This document shows, piece by piece, positions 41,085-52,163 of a stretch of 64,000 nucleotides of DNA. Location: the NCBI RefSeq assembly GCF_025165815.1, contig NZ_JAFFZE010000014.1:454052-518051 (forward strand), written 5' to 3'. Source of the stretch: Actinophytocola gossypii (lineage in GTDB: Bacteria; Actinomycetota; Actinomycetes; Mycobacteriales; Pseudonocardiaceae). Under the pieces are notes generated by a model, which saw only the letters and a list, made by a program, of their open reading frames with translations, ran no database searches and was not told the DNA's origin. The stretch's first letter is position 1. The number at the start of each line of letters is the position of its first letter. The position numbers and the translations under genes were made by a program.

Positions 41085-44000
41085 TCACCCCCGTCCGACC
41101 GCGCCGAGCTCGGTGTCGAGCGCGGCGAACAGCTCCTCGTCGCTCGCCGAGCCGAAGTCCCGCGCGGGTTCCGGTTCCGCGTGCGTGTCCCGCCAACCGC
41201 GCAGCAGTGCCTCGAGCCGCGTGGTGACCTCGGCCGGGTCGGTCCCGTTCGCCGACCGCAGTACGACCGCCAGCCGGTCCAGCTCGGCGAGCAGCGGGTC
41301 CCCGGTGGACTCCGGGACGAGCGTGTCGGCGAGGTGCCGGGCGACCGCGGCGGCCGTCGGGTGGTCGAACACGAGCGTCGCGGCCAGCCGCAGCCCGGTC
41401 GCGGCGGCCAGCTGGTTGCGCAGCTCGACCGCGGCGAGCGAGTCGAAACCCAGCTCCTGGAACGCGCGGTCCGGCTCGACGGCGGCCGGCGTGGCGTGCC
41501 CGAGCACGGCGGCGACGTGCCGGGTGACCAGCGCCAGCAGCTCGGCGTCCCGCTCGTCGGCCGGCAGCGCGGCGACGCGCCGGGCGAGCGCGGGTCCGCC
41601 GCCGGCGATGGTCCGGTCGGCGGCCGCGCGGCGGTGCGCCGGGGCGAGGTCGCGCAGCAGGGCGGGCGGGTCGCCGGCACGCAGGGCGGCGCGGTCGAGC
41701 CGCAGCGGGACGAGGGTCGGCTCGGTGGCGGTGAGCGCGTCGTCGAGCAGCGCGAGGGCGTCCGAAGTGGACATCGGGGGCAGGCCGGCGCGGCGCAGGC
41801 GTTGCCGGGCGGGGTCGTCGAGCAGGCCGGTCATGCCGGTGTCCCAGGCGCCCCAGGCGAGGGACAGCGCGGGCAGGCCGGCGGCGAGCCGATACGCGGC
41901 GAGCGCGTCGAGGAACACGTTGGCGGCGGCGTACCCGGCCTGCCCGGCGGCGAGCACCAGGCCGCCGGCGGAGGAGAACAGCACGAACGCGGTCAGGTCG
42001 CCGGTCAGCTCGTGCAGGTGCCAGGCCGCGTCGACCTTGGCCCGCAGTACCGCGTCGACCCGCTCGGGGGTCTGGTCGGCGAGCAGGCCGGCGTCGGCGA
42101 CCCCGGCGGCGTGCACGACGGCGGTCACCGGGTGCTGGGCCAGCAGCGCGGCGACCGCGTTCCGGTCGGCCATGTCGCAGGCGACGAACCGGACGTCGGC
42201 GCCGAGCGCGGTCAGCTCGGCGCGCAGTTCGGCGGCGCCGGGCGCGGCGGGCCCTCGGCGGCTGGTCAGCAGCAGGTCGCGGGCGCCGTGCGCGGTGACG
42301 AGGTGGCGGGCGACGAGTGCGCCGAGCCCGCCGGTGCCGCCGGTGACCAGGACGGTGCCGGTGTCCCAGCGGGGCGCGGGCTTCCTCGCCGGCCGGTGGG
42401 TGGCCAGGCGGGGCACCAGCAGGCGGCCGGCGCGGATCGCCACCTCGGGCTCGCCGGTGGCGGCGGCCGCGGCGAGCGTGTCGGGGTCGGGTTCGGTGGT
42501 GTCGATGTCGACGTGGCAGAAGCGGCCGGGGTGCTCGGCCTCGGCGGCCCGGACGAGCCCCCGGACGGGCGCGCTCGCCGGGTCGGTGTCGGCGTCACGG
42601 GTCACGACGACGAGCCGGGTGTCGGCCGGCCGGTCACGCAGCCGGGCGAGGACGCGGTGGGTCAGCTCCCGCGCGGCGGCGGGCGTGTCGGCGGCCGGGT
42701 CCGGGTAGGCGGTGACGACCTCGTACGGTTCGGTGCCGGTACCGGGAGTCGCGGGCGTCCAGTCCACGTGGAACAGTTCGGCGGCGCCGGAGGTGTCCAG
42801 GTCGGCGACGGGACGGGCGACGAGCGAGCCGACGGTGAGCACGGGCCTGCCGTCGGGGTCGGCGAGGGCGAGAGCGATGGCACCGGAGTCGGTGTGGGTG
42901 AGGTGGACCCGTGCGGCGCGGGCACCGGCGGCGTGCAGGGACACCCCGGTCCAGGCGAACGGCAGCCACGCCTGCCCGTCGTCGGGCGCGCCCCGGTCGC
43001 CGACGAGTCCGGCGTGCAGGGCGGCGTCGAGCAGGGCCGGGTGGACGCCGAACCGGCCGGCGTCGCTCTCGGCGTGCTCGGGCAGGGCGATCTCGGCGAA
43101 CACCTCGTCGCCGCGCCGCCACGCGGCCCGGGTGCCCTGGAACACCGGGCCGTAGCCGTAGCCGCGGTCGGCGAGCTGGTCGTAGAGGTCGTCGACGGGC
43201 ATCGGGGTCGCGTCCGCCGGCGGCCACTCGGCCGGCGGTTCGGGGGTCTCGGCGGTGGCGGAGAGGAAGCCGCGGGCGTGTCGCCGCCACGGCTGTCCGT
43301 CCACTCTGGAGTGCACGGACACCGGCCGCCTGGCTCCGTCTGTAGGGCCGACGACAAGGTGCACCGCGACCGCCCCCCTCTCGGGCAGCACGAGGGGGCT
43401 CTCGCAGGTCAGCTCGTCCAGCTCGGGGTGGCCGACCTCGTCGCCGGCGCGGATGGCCAGCTCGACGAACGCGGTGCCGGGCACGAGCACACGACCGTGC
43501 ACGACGTGGTCGGCGAGCCAGGGCTGGGTGTCGGTGGACAGGCGTCCGGTGAGCCACACCTCGCCGGACTCTGGCGCGTCGATGGCGGCGCCGAGCATCG
43601 GGTGCCCGGCGGCGACCAGGCCGGCGCCGGTGAGCCCGTCGGTGAGCGGATGCCGCCAGTACCGCTGGCGTTGGAACGGATAGGTGGGCAGGTCGACGTG
43701 CCGGGTCGGTGCGCCGAGCAGGGCGGTCCAGTCGGGACTGATCCCGGTGACGTGCAGCCGTCCGACCGCGGTGAGCAGGGCGCCGTCCTCTGGCTGGCTC
43801 GCGCGCTGGGTCGGGACACAGCCGGGCAGCACGGCGTCGGGACCGACCTCCAGACAGGTGGCATCGTCGAGGGTGGCCATGGCGTCGGCGAACCGCACGG
43901 TCGCCCGAACCTGGTCCACCCAGTAGCCGGGATTCGCCACATCCGTGACACGACCGGTCACAGTGGACACCAGCGGCAGCCGGGGCGACTGGTAGGTCAG

Positions 44001-46187
44001 GGACTCCGCGACGGTGCGGAACTCGTCGAGCATCGGGTCCATCAACGGCGAGTGGAAGGCGTGCGACACCCGAAGGCGCGTGTGCCGACAACCCAACCGC
44101 TCCACCACCGCCAGCACCTCGGCCTCCACACCGGAAACCACCACCGAGCGCGGCCCGTTCACCGCCGCGACCGAGACACCGTCGGTGAGCAGTGGGACGA
44201 CCTCGTCCTCGCTCGCCGTGACGGCGACCATCGCCCCACCCTCGGGCAAGGCCTGCATCAGCCGACCGCGAGCCGACACGAGACGGCAGGCGTCCTCAAG
44301 CGAGAACACCCCGGCCACATGCGCGGCGGCGATCTCTCCGATCGAGTGTCCGACCACCGAGTCCGGGCGCACACCCCAGGACTCCAGCAGCCGGAACAGC
44401 GCCACCTCGAACGCGAACAGGCCCGCCTGCGCGTGCTCGGTCCGGTTCAACACCTCCGGGTCATCACCGGAGTACAGCCCGGGAAGCTGGGCACACACCT
44501 CGTTCAGCGCATCGGCGAACACGGGGAACGCCGTCGCCAGCCGGCGGCCCATGCCGACTCGCTGCGCGCCCTGACCGGTGAACACGAACGCCAACCGGCC
44601 TTCGACGGCGGTACCGGTGATCCCGTTCCCGTCAGCCACCGCACGCAGACCCGCCACGGCGTCGTCCCGACCGGCGGCCACCACGACAGCCCGGTGTTCC
44701 AACGACGACCGCGACACCGCAAGCGTTCGCGCCACCTCGACCAGCGGCTCCACACCATCAGCCAACCGGGACGCCAACTCCCGCAACGCCACCTCACTCC
44801 GCGCCGACAACACCAACGGCACCACCCGATCCGGCGACGGCTCCACCTCGACCGGCGCGACCCACTCCAGGATCACGTGCGCATTCGTCCCGCTGAACCC
44901 GAACGAGGACACAGCGGCCCGACGCGGACCGGCGGCCCACTCCTGCGTCTCGGTCAACAGCCGCACATTCCCCGACGACCAGTCCACATGGGCGGAAGGC
45001 GTGCCCACGTGCAGGGTCCTCGGCAGCACCCCGTGCCGCATCGCCTGGATCATCTTGATCACGCCGCCCACACCGGCGGCCGCCTGGGTGTGGCCGAGGT
45101 TCGACTTCAGCGACCCCAACCACAACGGCTCGTCCCGGTCCCGGCCATAGGTGGCCAGCACGGCCTGCGCCTCGATCGGGTCACCCAACGCCGTACCGGT
45201 GCCGTGCGCCTCCACCACGTCCACGTCGGCGGATGACAGTCCCGCGTCCGCCAGGGCGGCACGGATCACCCGCTGCTGCGCCGGACCGTTGGGCGCCGAC
45301 AGGTTGCTGCTCGCGCCGTCGGAGTTCACCGCGCTGCCCCGCACCACCGCCGAGACCGGGCGGCCGTTGCGGGTCGCGTCGGACAGGCGCTCCAGCACGA
45401 GCACGCCGACGCCCTCCGACCAGCCGGTGCCGTCCGCGTCGTCGGAGAACGACTTGCACCGCCCGTCCGGGGCCAGCCCGCGCTGCCGGCTGAAGTCCAC
45501 GAACGTCTCCGGGGTGGCCATCACGGTCACCCCGCCCACGATCGCCAGCGAACACTCGCCCCGCCGCAGCGACCGCACCGCCAGGTGCAACGCCACCAGC
45601 GACGACGAGCACGCCGTGTCCACCGACACCGCGGGCCCGGTCAGCCCGAGGTGGTACGCGACCCGGCCGGGCACCGCGCTGCCAAGCGCGTTGCTCTCCG
45701 CGTAGTCGTGGTACATCACGCCGGCGAACACCCCGGTGTCCGTGCGCGCCAGGGACGTCGGCGGAATGCCGGCCCGCTCCAACGCCTCCCACGACGACTC
45801 CAGCAGCAGCCGCTGCTGCGGGTCCATCTCGCGGGCCTCCCGGGGGCTCAGCCCGAAGAAGCCGGCGTCGAACTCGCCCGCGTCGTACAGGAAACCCCCG
45901 TGCCGCACGTAACTGCGACCCGGCCGGCCCGGCTCCGGGTCGAACAGCGCCTCGGTGTCCCAGCCCCGGTCCGTCGGGAACTCGCCGATGCCGTCGCCGC
46001 CGTCGGCGACCAGCCGCCACAGGTCCTCCGGCGAGGCGACCCCGCCCGGGTACCGGCACGCCATCCCGACGACCGCGATCGGCTCCGCGTCCCGCTGCTC
46101 CAGCTCGCGCAGGCGCTCGCGGGTGTCCCGCAGGTCGGCCGTCGCCCGCCGCAGGTAGCCGAGGAGCTTGCCGTCCTCACCGTCCAC
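41085..46187 (-). CDS. PKS-A: single module KS-AT-DH-KR-ACP
   Basis: A 1700-residue monomodule, GTG start at 46187 preceded by GAGGAG. An N-terminal docking coil is followed by KS (Cys about 192), AT (GHSIGE about 613, HAFH about 710, malonyl-type), DH ([10 protein letters not shown], about 893), KR (nucleotide motif about 1282, Tyr about 1417), ACP (Ser about 1580) and a C-terminal docking tail. It should add malonate and form an alkene. Its start overlaps the upstream glycosyltransferase stop by 11 bp, so the PKS genes are transcribed with the sugar genes. What delivers its substrate chain (PKS1 or another synthase left of the window) is not visible. Confidence 0.95.
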   Translation of the reverse strand: MDGEDGKLLGYLRRATADLRDTRERLRELEQRDAEPIAVVGMACRYPGGVASPEDLWRLVADGGDGIGEFPTDRGWDTEALFDPEPGRPGRSYVRHGGFLYDAGEFDAGFFGLSPREAREMDPQQRLLLESSWEALERAGIPPTSLARTDTGVFAGVMYHDYAESNALGSAVPGRVAYHLGLTGPAVSVDTACSSSLVALHLAVRSLRRGECSLAIVGGVTVMATPETFVDFSRQRGLAPDGRCKSFSDDADGTGWSEGVGVLVLERLSDATRNGRPVSAVVRGSAVNSDGASSNLSAPNGPAQQRVIRAALADAGLSSADVDVVEAHGTGTALGDPIEAQAVLATYGRDRDEPLWLGSLKSNLGHTQAAAGVGGVIKMIQAMRHGVLPRTLHVGTPSAHVDWSSGNVRLLTETQEWAAGPRRAAVSSFGFSGTNAHVILEWVAPVEVEPSPDRVVPLVLSARSEVALRELASRLADGVEPLVEVARTLAVSRSSLEHRAVVVAAGRDDAVAGLRAVADGNGITGTAVEGRLAFVFTGQGAQRVGMGRRLATAFPVFADALNEVCAQLPGLYSGDDPEVLNRTEHAQAGLFAFEVALFRLLESWGVRPDSVVGHSIGEIAAAHVAGVFSLEDACRLVSARGRLMQALPEGGAMVAVTASEDEVVPLLTDGVSVAAVNGPRSVVVSGVEAEVLAVVERLGCRHTRLRVSHAFHSPLMDPMLDEFRTVAESLTYQSPRLPLVSTVTGRVTDVANPGYWVDQVRATVRFADAMATLDDATCLEVGPDAVLPGCVPTQRASQPEDGALLTAVGRLHVTGISPDWTALLGAPTRHVDLPTYPFQRQRYWRHPLTDGLTGAGLVAAGHPMLGAAIDAPESGEVWLTGRLSTDTQPWLADHVVHGRVLVPGTAFVELAIRAGDEVGHPELDELTCESPLVLPERGAVAVHLVVGPTDGARRPVSVHSRVDGQPWRRHARGFLSATAETPEPPAEWPPADATPMPVDDLYDQLADRGYGYGPVFQGTRAAWRRGDEVFAEIALPEHAESDAGRFGVHPALLDAALHAGLVGDRGAPDDGQAWLPFAWTGVSLHAAGARAARVHLTHTDSGAIALALADPDGRPVLTVGSLVARPVADLDTSGAAELFHVDWTPATPGTGTEPYEVVTAYPDPAADTPAAARELTHRVLARLRDRPADTRLVVVTRDADTDPASAPVRGLVRAAEAEHPGRFCHVDIDTTEPDPDTLAAAAATGEPEVAIRAGRLLVPRLATHRPARKPAPRWDTGTVLVTGGTGGLGALVARHLVTAHGARDLLLTSRRGPAAPGAAELRAELTALGADVRFVACDMADRNAVAALLAQHPVTAVVHAAGVADAGLLADQTPERVDAVLRAKVDAAWHLHELTGDLTAFVLFSSAGGLVLAAGQAGYAAANVFLDALAAYRLAAGLPALSLAWGAWDTGMTGLLDDPARQRLRRAGLPPMSTSDALALLDDALTATEPTLVPLRLDRAALRAGDPPALLRDLAPAHRRAAADRTIAGGGPALARRVAALPADERDAELLALVTRHVAAVLGHATPAAVEPDRAFQELGFDSLAAVELRNQLAAATGLRLAATLVFDHPTAAAVARHLADTLVPESTGDPLLAELDRLAVVLRSANGTDPAEVTTRLEALLRGWRDTHAEPEPARDFGSASDEELFAALDTELGAVGRG

Positions 46188-47409
46188 CGGCCAGCTCCTC
46201 GATCTCCGGCACGATGTCGCGGGGACTCGGCGTGGCCAGCATCTCCTTGCGCAGCTGGTCGGCGGCCGTGGTGTACGACGGGTCGTCCAGGACCCGGGCC
46301 AGCTGGTCGACCAGGTTCGTGTGGTCGGCGACCAGGCCGGCGCCCTGCGCGCACAGCTCGCGCATGATGCCCGCCTCGCCCCAGATGTTGCCCGGCACGC
46401 CGACCTGCGGCACCCCGTGCACCACCGACGCGTTCACCGTGCCCATGCCGCCGTAGTGCACGACCGCGGCGCACGTCGGCAGCAGCGCGTTCAGCGGCAC
46501 GTAGTCGAACAGCCGCACGTTGTCCGGGATCGTCGTGCCCGGCGGGATCTGGTTCGCGTTCAGCGTCGCGATCACCTCGACGTCCAGGTCGGCGATCCCG
46601 CGCAGCAGGCCGGCGATCCCGCCGCCCTCGGACTCCGACCCGAGCGCGCGGCGCGTCTGGCCGAGCGTCAGGCACACCCGGCGGCGCTTCGGCTTCTTCC
46701 GCAGCCACCCGGGGATCACGCTCGGGCCGCTGTAGGGCACGTGCCGCACCGGCCGGTAGTCGACGTCGGCGTCCACCCGCAGCCAGGACGGGATCGGCTC
46801 CACGGTGGCCTGCCCGACCACCATCTCCTCGTCGAACTCCTTGCCGTACCTGGCGAGCTTGCCGCCCAGGTAGTCGGCCAGCGGGTCCTCGCCGCCCGGC
46901 TCGGCCGCCGCCTGCCGGTGGAAGATCGCACGCATCCGCGCCCAGTGGTCCGGCGCCGGCACGATCCGCACGTGCGGCAGCCCGAGCGCGCGGGCCAGCA
47001 CCGGCGCCGCGTAGTTGTGCGCGTCCCACAGCACCAGGTCCGGCCGCCACGCCTTGGCGAACGTCACCAGGTCGTCCAGGGTGGAGTCGCCGGCCATGTA
47101 CTCGCAGACCACCGACGTGTACGCGCGGAACACCTCGCGCACGTACGACGGCGTCAGCTTCGCCTGGTCGGTCTCGGTGATGTCGACGCCGAGGCCGTAC
47201 GGGGTGTCCGAGGTGTCCAGGTTGCCCCGCGCGGTCGGCAGCTCCTCGCCGACCGCGACCGCGGTGAGCCCGGTGCGCTTGGTCTCCTCGATCAGGTTCG
47301 GCTGCGTGGCCACGCACACCTCGTGCCCCGCGGTGCGCAACGCCCAGGCGACCGGCACCAGGTTGTACAGGTGGGAGTTGACGGCGGAGGTGGTCACCAG
47401 GACGCGCAT
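46177..47409 (-). CDS. macrolide-type glycosyltransferase GT1 (EryCIII/DesVII family)
   Basis: A 410-residue GT-B enzyme of the family that puts deoxysugars on macrolide-like aglycones. The N-terminus [31 protein letters not shown] is typical. The nucleotide-sugar signature reads HYGGMGT instead of the HHGGxGT found in the other four copies here. It overlaps the upstream SDR gene by 16 bp and the PKS-A start by 11 bp. This is the most divergent of the five glycosyltransferases, so it may use a different sugar or acceptor. Confidence 0.92.
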   Translation of the reverse strand: MRVLVTTSAVNSHLYNLVPVAWALRTAGHEVCVATQPNLIEETKRTGLTAVAVGEELPTARGNLDTSDTPYGLGVDITETDQAKLTPSYVREVFRAYTSVVCEYMAGDSTLDDLVTFAKAWRPDLVLWDAHNYAAPVLARALGLPHVRIVPAPDHWARMRAIFHRQAAAEPGGEDPLADYLGGKLARYGKEFDEEMVVGQATVEPIPSWLRVDADVDYRPVRHVPYSGPSVIPGWLRKKPKRRRVCLTLGQTRRALGSESEGGGIAGLLRGIADLDVEVIATLNANQIPPGTTIPDNVRLFDYVPLNALLPTCAAVVHYGGMGTVNASVVHGVPQVGVPGNIWGEAGIMRELCAQGAGLVADHTNLVDQLARVLDDPSYTTAADQLRKEMLATPSPRDIVPEIEELAGGR

Positions 47410-48410
47410 GAGAGTTCTCCAGATTTCCTTGACAGGTAAACGTTCCGGTACCAGCGGACCGTCTCGTCGAGGCCGTCCCGCAGCGACCTCGGGGCGAAGC
47501 TGATGATCTCCTCGAGCTTCGTGACGTCCAGCGTCCGGCTCGGCCGGCCGCCGGAGCGGGCGGGGTCGATGCGGATGCGCTCCGGCCGGTCGAGCGCCGC
47601 GCAGATCATCTTCGCGAGGTTCAGCACCGACACGGTCTCGGTGGTGCCGATGTTCAGCGTCTGGTACTTGTTGCACTCGACCATGTCCAGGATCGCCCGC
47701 ACCAGGTCGGTGACGTGCATGTAGGTCCTGGTCTGGCTGCCGTCGCCCCAGATCTCGATCTCCTCGCCGGCGAGGACCTTCGCGAACATCGTCGGCACCA
47801 CCCGGTCGGTGTCCGGCTCGAAGTTGTCCCGGGGCCCGTACACGCTCGTCAGCCGGGGCAGGAAGATGTTGATGCCGTACTCCGCGCGGTAGGCCTCGGC
47901 CAGGATCTCCGCGTAGTTCTTGGACAGGTAGTACCCGTCCCGGGAGTAGTACATCTGCCGGTGGAAGTCGTCGTCCTCGCGGATCGGGATGCTCGACGGC
48001 GACAGGTAGATGTCGCTGGAGCTGAGCAGCACCACCTCGGGCACCGAGTAGTCCCGCGCGCAGTTCAGCACGTTGGACACCGCGCGCATGTTGGTGTCCA
48101 GGATGTGGCCGGGCTGGTCCAGGCGGACCTCCATCGTCCCGGACACCACGGCGGCGTGCACCACCAGGTCGACCGGCCGGTCCATGGTCTCGAACAGCGC
48201 GGCGAACTGCTCGGTGTCGAGCAGGTCGAGGCGCACCGGGCGCAGCCGGGAGGTCCGCGGCAGCTGGGGCAGCACGCCCCGGTTGTCCCTGCGGTACGGC
48301 AGGGTCACGCTCGCACCGGCGGTGACGAGCTCCTCCGCGAAGTGCGAGCCGATGAGGCCGAGTCCACCGGTGACGACGACGTTCTTCCCGGCCCAGTTGT
48401 CCTTTGACAC
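47394..48410 (-). CDS. NAD(P)-dependent sugar SDR (NDP-4-keto-hexose reductase or epimerase)
   Basis: An extended short-chain dehydrogenase of 338 residues: nucleotide motif VTGGLGLIG near the N-terminus, a serine-rich SSSDIY segment, and the catalytic YxxxK in GYYLSKNYAE. It looks like NDP-sugar reductases/epimerases related to GDP-fucose synthase. In this context it most likely reduces the 4-keto group at the end of deoxysugar formation, but 4-epimerisation cannot be excluded. The GTG at 48410 has GGAGAGG 6 bases upstream. It overlaps GT1 by 16 bp and lies within the last 106 bp of the GT2 frame. Confidence 0.85.
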   Translation of the reverse strand: MSKDNWAGKNVVVTGGLGLIGSHFAEELVTAGASVTLPYRRDNRGVLPQLPRTSRLRPVRLDLLDTEQFAALFETMDRPVDLVVHAAVVSGTMEVRLDQPGHILDTNMRAVSNVLNCARDYSVPEVVLLSSSDIYLSPSSIPIREDDDFHRQMYYSRDGYYLSKNYAEILAEAYRAEYGINIFLPRLTSVYGPRDNFEPDTDRVVPTMFAKVLAGEEIEIWGDGSQTRTYMHVTDLVRAILDMVECNKYQTLNIGTTETVSVLNLAKMICAALDRPERIRIDPARSGGRPSRTLDVTKLEEIISFAPRSLRDGLDETVRWYRNVYLSRKSGELSCASW

Positions 48411-49750
48411 GGTTTTCCTCTCCGTCCCGACCGGTGCGTGGCGGTCAGTTCTTCCAGCTGCGGAACGATGTCGTGCGGACTCGGGACGGCACGCAGCTCG
48501 TCCCGCATGACCATGGCGTTGTGCGCGAACGACGGGTCGTCGAGCAGGGTGGCGACCTTCGCGCGGAACGCGTCGACCGGCAGCTTGCTCTTCAGCGCGT
48601 CGCCGGAGAGCCGGTACGGGTCGATGTACCCGCCGGCGCCGCGGGCCTCGAGCAGTTCCCCGAACCCGATCTCGTCCCAGTAGCGGCCCGGCACGATGAG
48701 GTTGCGGACCCCGTGCACCATCGCGTTGCCCAGCGTGCCGAACCCGCCGTGGTGGATGATCACCGAGCAGGTCGGCAGCAGCTCGTTGAGCGGCACGAAG
48801 TCCACCGCCCGGACGTTGTCGGGCAACGTGCCGACCGCGTCCAGCTGGGCCTCGTCCAGGGTCGCGATCAGCTCGATGTCCAGGCTCGCCAGGGCGTCGA
48901 TCAGCTCGTCGATGGCGAACAGGTCGCCGCCCAGGTTCTCCCGGGCGGTCATGCCGAGGGTGAGGCACACCCGGCGCCGGTGCCCGTCCCGGTGGATCCA
49001 GTCCGGCACCGTGGTCGGGCCGTTGAACGGCACGTACCGCACCGACTGGTACGGCAGGTCGACCGGGAACCGCATCCACGGCGGCGTGGGGTCGATCGTC
49101 CACTGCCCGGTCATCAGCTCCCGCACGTCCTGAGCGGACTCCGGCGCACGGCCGAACCGGGAGAGCCGGCTGGTGACCCAGTCGGCCACCACGTCGTCCC
49201 GCCGTTCCGCCGCCTGCTCGGCGAGCAGCGCCTCGTAGCGGGTGTACATCCGGCCGATGTAGTCCAGTCCGAAGAGGATCCGCGCGTGCGCGGCACCGGC
49301 CGCCACGGCCGCCACCGGACCCGCGTAGCTCAGCGCGTCCCAGACCACCAGGTCCGGCTCCCAGTACCTGGCGAACTCCACCAGACCGTCCATCATGGAC
49401 CGGCCACCGGTCAGGTGCTCGTAGTGCATCGTGCAGGCGACGGTGAACGCGCCGAGCACGTAGTCCCAGGTCAGCTCCTCCGGCCGGGTCTCGGTCATGC
49501 CGGCGTTGATGCTCTGCCAGGTGCCGGCGCTGGTCACGTGGTCGCCTCGGGCGGCCGCCTCGGCCGGCTCGACCACCTCGGTCTCCTCGCCGACCGCGAC
49601 GGCCGTCAGCCCGGTCGCGGCCACCGCGTCCACGATGTCCGGCTGGGTCGCGACGCACACCTCGTGTCCGGCCGCGCGCAGCGCCCACGCCAGCGGCACC
49701 ATGTTGTAGAAGTGGGTCTTGGCCGCGTACACCGCGAACATGACACGCAT
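48305..49750 (-). CDS. macrolide-type glycosyltransferase GT2 with C-terminal out-of-frame overlap
   Basis: A GT-B glycosyltransferase of the EryCIII/DesVII type, with N-terminal MRVMFAVYAAKTHFYNMVPLAWALRAAGHEV and the donor-site motif IIHHGGFGT. Family sequences end near LEELTATHR (about residue 436), but no stop follows. The frame stays open for another 45 or so residues into the downstream SDR gene in a different frame, giving 481 residues. The tail is Ser/Arg-rich and resembles no domain I know. The ATG at 49750 is 38 bp after the FAD monooxygenase stop. Confidence 0.9.
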   Translation of the reverse strand: MRVMFAVYAAKTHFYNMVPLAWALRAAGHEVCVATQPDIVDAVAATGLTAVAVGEETEVVEPAEAAARGDHVTSAGTWQSINAGMTETRPEELTWDYVLGAFTVACTMHYEHLTGGRSMMDGLVEFARYWEPDLVVWDALSYAGPVAAVAAGAAHARILFGLDYIGRMYTRYEALLAEQAAERRDDVVADWVTSRLSRFGRAPESAQDVRELMTGQWTIDPTPPWMRFPVDLPYQSVRYVPFNGPTTVPDWIHRDGHRRRVCLTLGMTARENLGGDLFAIDELIDALASLDIELIATLDEAQLDAVGTLPDNVRAVDFVPLNELLPTCSVIIHHGGFGTLGNAMVHGVRNLIVPGRYWDEIGFGELLEARGAGGYIDPYRLSGDALKSKLPVDAFRAKVATLLDDPSFAHNAMVMRDELRAVPSPHDIVPQLEELTATHRSGRRGKPCQRTTGPGRTSSSPVDSASSARTSRRSSSPPVRA

Positions 49751-49788
49751 CGGCAACACCTGCGGAAGTCGTCGGGACGGCGGGGAGT

Positions 49789-50988
49789 TCAGACGGTGAC
49801 CGGCTCGTCCCAGTCGATCCGGTGGTCGTAGAGCCAGCTCATGTTCTCCAGGTCCTTCTCGGCCGCCTTCTGGTTGAACGCGATCGGCAGGAACACGTCG
49901 CGCGCGATCCGCCTGACCTGGCCGCGGACCGCGATCGACCGGCTGGACGAGCTGCCGAACTCCACGACCTTCTCCACCCGCTCGCGGCGGATCCGCTCGT
50001 AGCGCTCCAGCGCCGTCGGGATGTCCGGGATGTCGCGCAGGCACCGGCCGAGCTCGACGGCGTCCTCGACGGACATCGAGACGCCCTGGCCACCGGACGG
50101 GGAGACCGCGTGGCACGCGTCGCCGATGATGACCATGCGCTCGTTGCGCCACACCGGCACCGTCGGCAGGTCGTAGATCGGCCGCGGCGGGGTGATCTCC
50201 TCGGTGGCGTCGATGATCTCGACGGCGGCGCTGTTGTCGTCGGTGAACATCTCCCGCAGCCGGGCCCGCCACTGCCGCGGGGTGATCGCCGCGAGGTCGT
50301 CGCTGGTCGGCTCGTCCGGCCAGGTCGGCGCGGCGTACCACCAGATGGTGCCGTCGTCGGACGGGATGTAGCAGAAGAAGCTGCGCTTGCCGAGGTACAT
50401 GAACTCGGTGCCCGGCTCGTTCGGCACGTCGACGCCGTGGGCGTAGCCGCTGGTGGTCACCATGTGGTTGAAGCGCATCGGCACCTCGCCCTGGTTGATC
50501 ACCCTGCGCACCACCGAGTGGGCGCCGTCGGCGCCGATCAGCAGGTCGCCCCTGGCCTCAGTGCCGTCGGCGAAGTAGGCGATCACGCCGTCCGCGGTGA
50601 CCTCGGTGTCCACCAGCCGCTTGCCGAACTCGATCTGGATGCCCTGGTCGATGGCCTCGTCGCGCAGCGACGCGTACAGGTCGGAGCGGGTGATGGCCCT
50701 GGCCACGGTGCCGTCGGGCAGCGGCCGGCCGTTGCGGACCTGGGCCAGCACCCGGCCGCTGCCCAGGTGGTAGCGGTAGCGCGGAATGTCGAAGCCGGCG
50801 GACAGATGGTCGACACCGAGCTCCAGCAGCGCGCGGTAACCGTTCACGGCCAACACCAGATTCGCGCCGATTCCGTCGGCGGTTCGGTCGTAGGCCTCGT
50901 AAACCACGGATTTGATGCCGGCCTTCCGGAGAGCGATCGCACTGGTCGGCCCTGCGACACCGCCGCCGATAATCAAAGCTGTGGTCAT
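49789..50988 (-). CDS. FAD-dependent monooxygenase (PHBH-fold)
   Basis: The 399-residue protein has the three flavoprotein hydroxylase signatures: GGGVAGPTSA (8-17), the DG motif LLIGADGAH (about 150-158) and GDACHAVSPSGGQG (about 290-303). It should hydroxylate or epoxidise the macrolactam, its polyene, or a sugar; the sequence does not say which. I chose the ATG at 50988 because GGAG lies 5-8 bases upstream; ATGs at 51000 and 51003 are also in frame. It is the first gene of the long minus-strand operon leading into the PKS genes, so its promoter probably drives PKS-A to PKS-D as well. Confidence 0.92.
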   Translation of the reverse strand: MTTALIIGGGVAGPTSAIALRKAGIKSVVYEAYDRTADGIGANLVLAVNGYRALLELGVDHLSAGFDIPRYRYHLGSGRVLAQVRNGRPLPDGTVARAITRSDLYASLRDEAIDQGIQIEFGKRLVDTEVTADGVIAYFADGTEARGDLLIGADGAHSVVRRVINQGEVPMRFNHMVTTSGYAHGVDVPNEPGTEFMYLGKRSFFCYIPSDDGTIWWYAAPTWPDEPTSDDLAAITPRQWRARLREMFTDDNSAAVEIIDATEEITPPRPIYDLPTVPVWRNERMVIIGDACHAVSPSGGQGVSMSVEDAVELGRCLRDIPDIPTALERYERIRRERVEKVVEFGSSSSRSIAVRGQVRRIARDVFLPIAFNQKAAEKDLENMSWLYDHRIDWDEPVTV

Positions 50989-51035
50989 CACGTTCTCCAT
51001 CATGCGGTTCGAGTTGCCACGGAACGCTTTTCTGC

Positions 51036-51079
51036 AGTGTGTCCCAGGGGATCGCCGGATACAGCCCCTAACGAACCCC
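51036..51079 (-). promoter_or_regulatory. GGGG direct-repeat box and -10-like hexamer before the monooxygenase-PKS operon
   Basis: On the minus strand GGGGTTCGTTAGGGG (51079 to 51065) is followed after 23 bases by CACACT (51041-51036), a weak -10. The box ends 76 bases before the chosen ATG at 50988. The internal spacing is one base longer than at the other sites. Confidence 0.5.
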
Positions 51080-51102
51080 GGTCGTACCGGCAATTCGGGT
51101 AA

Positions 51103-51136
51103 GGGTTGACGGTAGGGGTGACCGAGAACGTAAACA
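51103..51136 (+). promoter_or_regulatory. probable promoter of the sugar operon with a partial GGGG box
   Basis: The plus strand carries GGG (51103-51105) and TAGGGG (51113-51118), an imperfect version of the shared box ending 66 bases before the reductase ATG. TTGACG (51106-51111) could be a -35, with a loose -10 such as TAAACA at 51131-51136. The divergent gap 51004-51184 otherwise holds no gene. Confidence 0.4.
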
Positions 51137-51184
51137 GATGTCCGTCCCAATTCCCCGATCCAATCCGATGACCAGAGGTGTGGG

Positions 51185-52159
51185 ATGGACTACGTACGGC
51201 TCGGCCGGACCGCGCTGAAAGTGAGCCCGCTGTGCCTCGGCACGCTGAACTTCGGCGTCCGCACGACGGTCGACGAGGCCTACGGGCTGATGGACGCGGC
51301 GCTGGGCCACGGGATCAACTACTTCGACACGGCCAACCACTACGGCTGGCAGGTCCACCGAGGACTCACCGAGGAGATCATCGGCGACTGGTTCGCCAAG
51401 GGCGGCGGCCGGCGCGAGCAGGTCGTGCTCGGCAGCAAGGTCTGCAACTCGATGAGCGACCGGCCCAACGACCGCGGCCTGTCCGCCCGGCACATCGTCG
51501 CCGCGTGCGAGGACTCGCTGCGGCGGCTGAAGACCGACTGGATCGACCTCTACCAGATGCACCACGCCGACCCGGACGCCTCCTGGGAGGAGGTGTGGCA
51601 GGCGATGGAGCTGTTGGTCAACCAGGGCAAGGTCCGCTACGTCGGCTCGTCCAACTTCACCGGGTGGAGCCTCGCGGCCGGCCAGGAGAAGGCCAACCAG
51701 CGCGGTTTCCTCGGCCTGGTCTCCGAGCAGTGCCTCTACAACCTGCTCAGCCGCCAGCCCGAGCTGGAGCTGATCCCCGCCGCGAACGCCTACGGCATCG
51801 GGGTGTTCGCCTGTTCACCGCTGCACGGCGGCTTGCTCGGCGGCGGGCTGCGCAAGCTCGCCGCCGGTACCGCGGTCAAGACCGCCCAGGGCCGCGCCCA
51901 GGTCGCGATCGAGACCAGGCGCGCGGACGTCGCCGCCTACGAGGACCTGTGCGCCGACCTCGGTGTCGACCCGGCCGAACTCGCCCAGGCATGGCTGCTC
52001 GACCGGCCAGGGGTCAACGGCGTGGTGATCGGACCGCGCACGGCCGAGCACCTCGACTGCGCCGTGCACGCGCTGAAGCTGGAGCTGGACGACAGCACGC
52101 GCGTCGCGCTCGACCGGCTGTTCCCGCCCCTCACGAGCCAGATCCCCCAGGCGTGGTGA
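51185..52159 (+). CDS. aldo-keto reductase (deoxysugar ketoreductase type)
   Basis: A 324-residue AKR with the catalytic tetrad in place: Asp48 and Tyr53 in FDTANHYGW, Lys85 in LGSKV, and His in YQMHHAD (about 123). Members in macrolide clusters reduce the 3-keto group of NDP-2,6-dideoxy-3,4-diketohexoses made by 2,3-dehydratases. That activity would give a neutral 2-deoxysugar and competes with the aminotransferase, so two different sugars may be made. It opens the plus-strand sugar operon; the next gene starts 4 bp after its stop. AGAGGTG precedes the ATG. Confidence 0.87.
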   Translation: MDYVRLGRTALKVSPLCLGTLNFGVRTTVDEAYGLMDAALGHGINYFDTANHYGWQVHRGLTEEIIGDWFAKGGGRREQVVLGSKVCNSMSDRPNDRGLSARHIVAACEDSLRRLKTDWIDLYQMHHADPDASWEEVWQAMELLVNQGKVRYVGSSNFTGWSLAAGQEKANQRGFLGLVSEQCLYNLLSRQPELELIPAANAYGIGVFACSPLHGGLLGGGLRKLAAGTAVKTAQGRAQVAIETRRADVAAYEDLCADLGVDPAELAQAWLLDRPGVNGVVIGPRTAEHLDCAVHALKLELDDSTRVALDRLFPPLTSQIPQAW

Positions 52160-52163
52160 CCCG

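Noticed and set aside
44480..45000. A horizontally acquired segment in PKS-A based on TTG- and T-ending codons
   Set aside because: The codon shift is mild (25 G in the 120 top-strand bases 44701-44820) and could be ordinary variation between AT segments.
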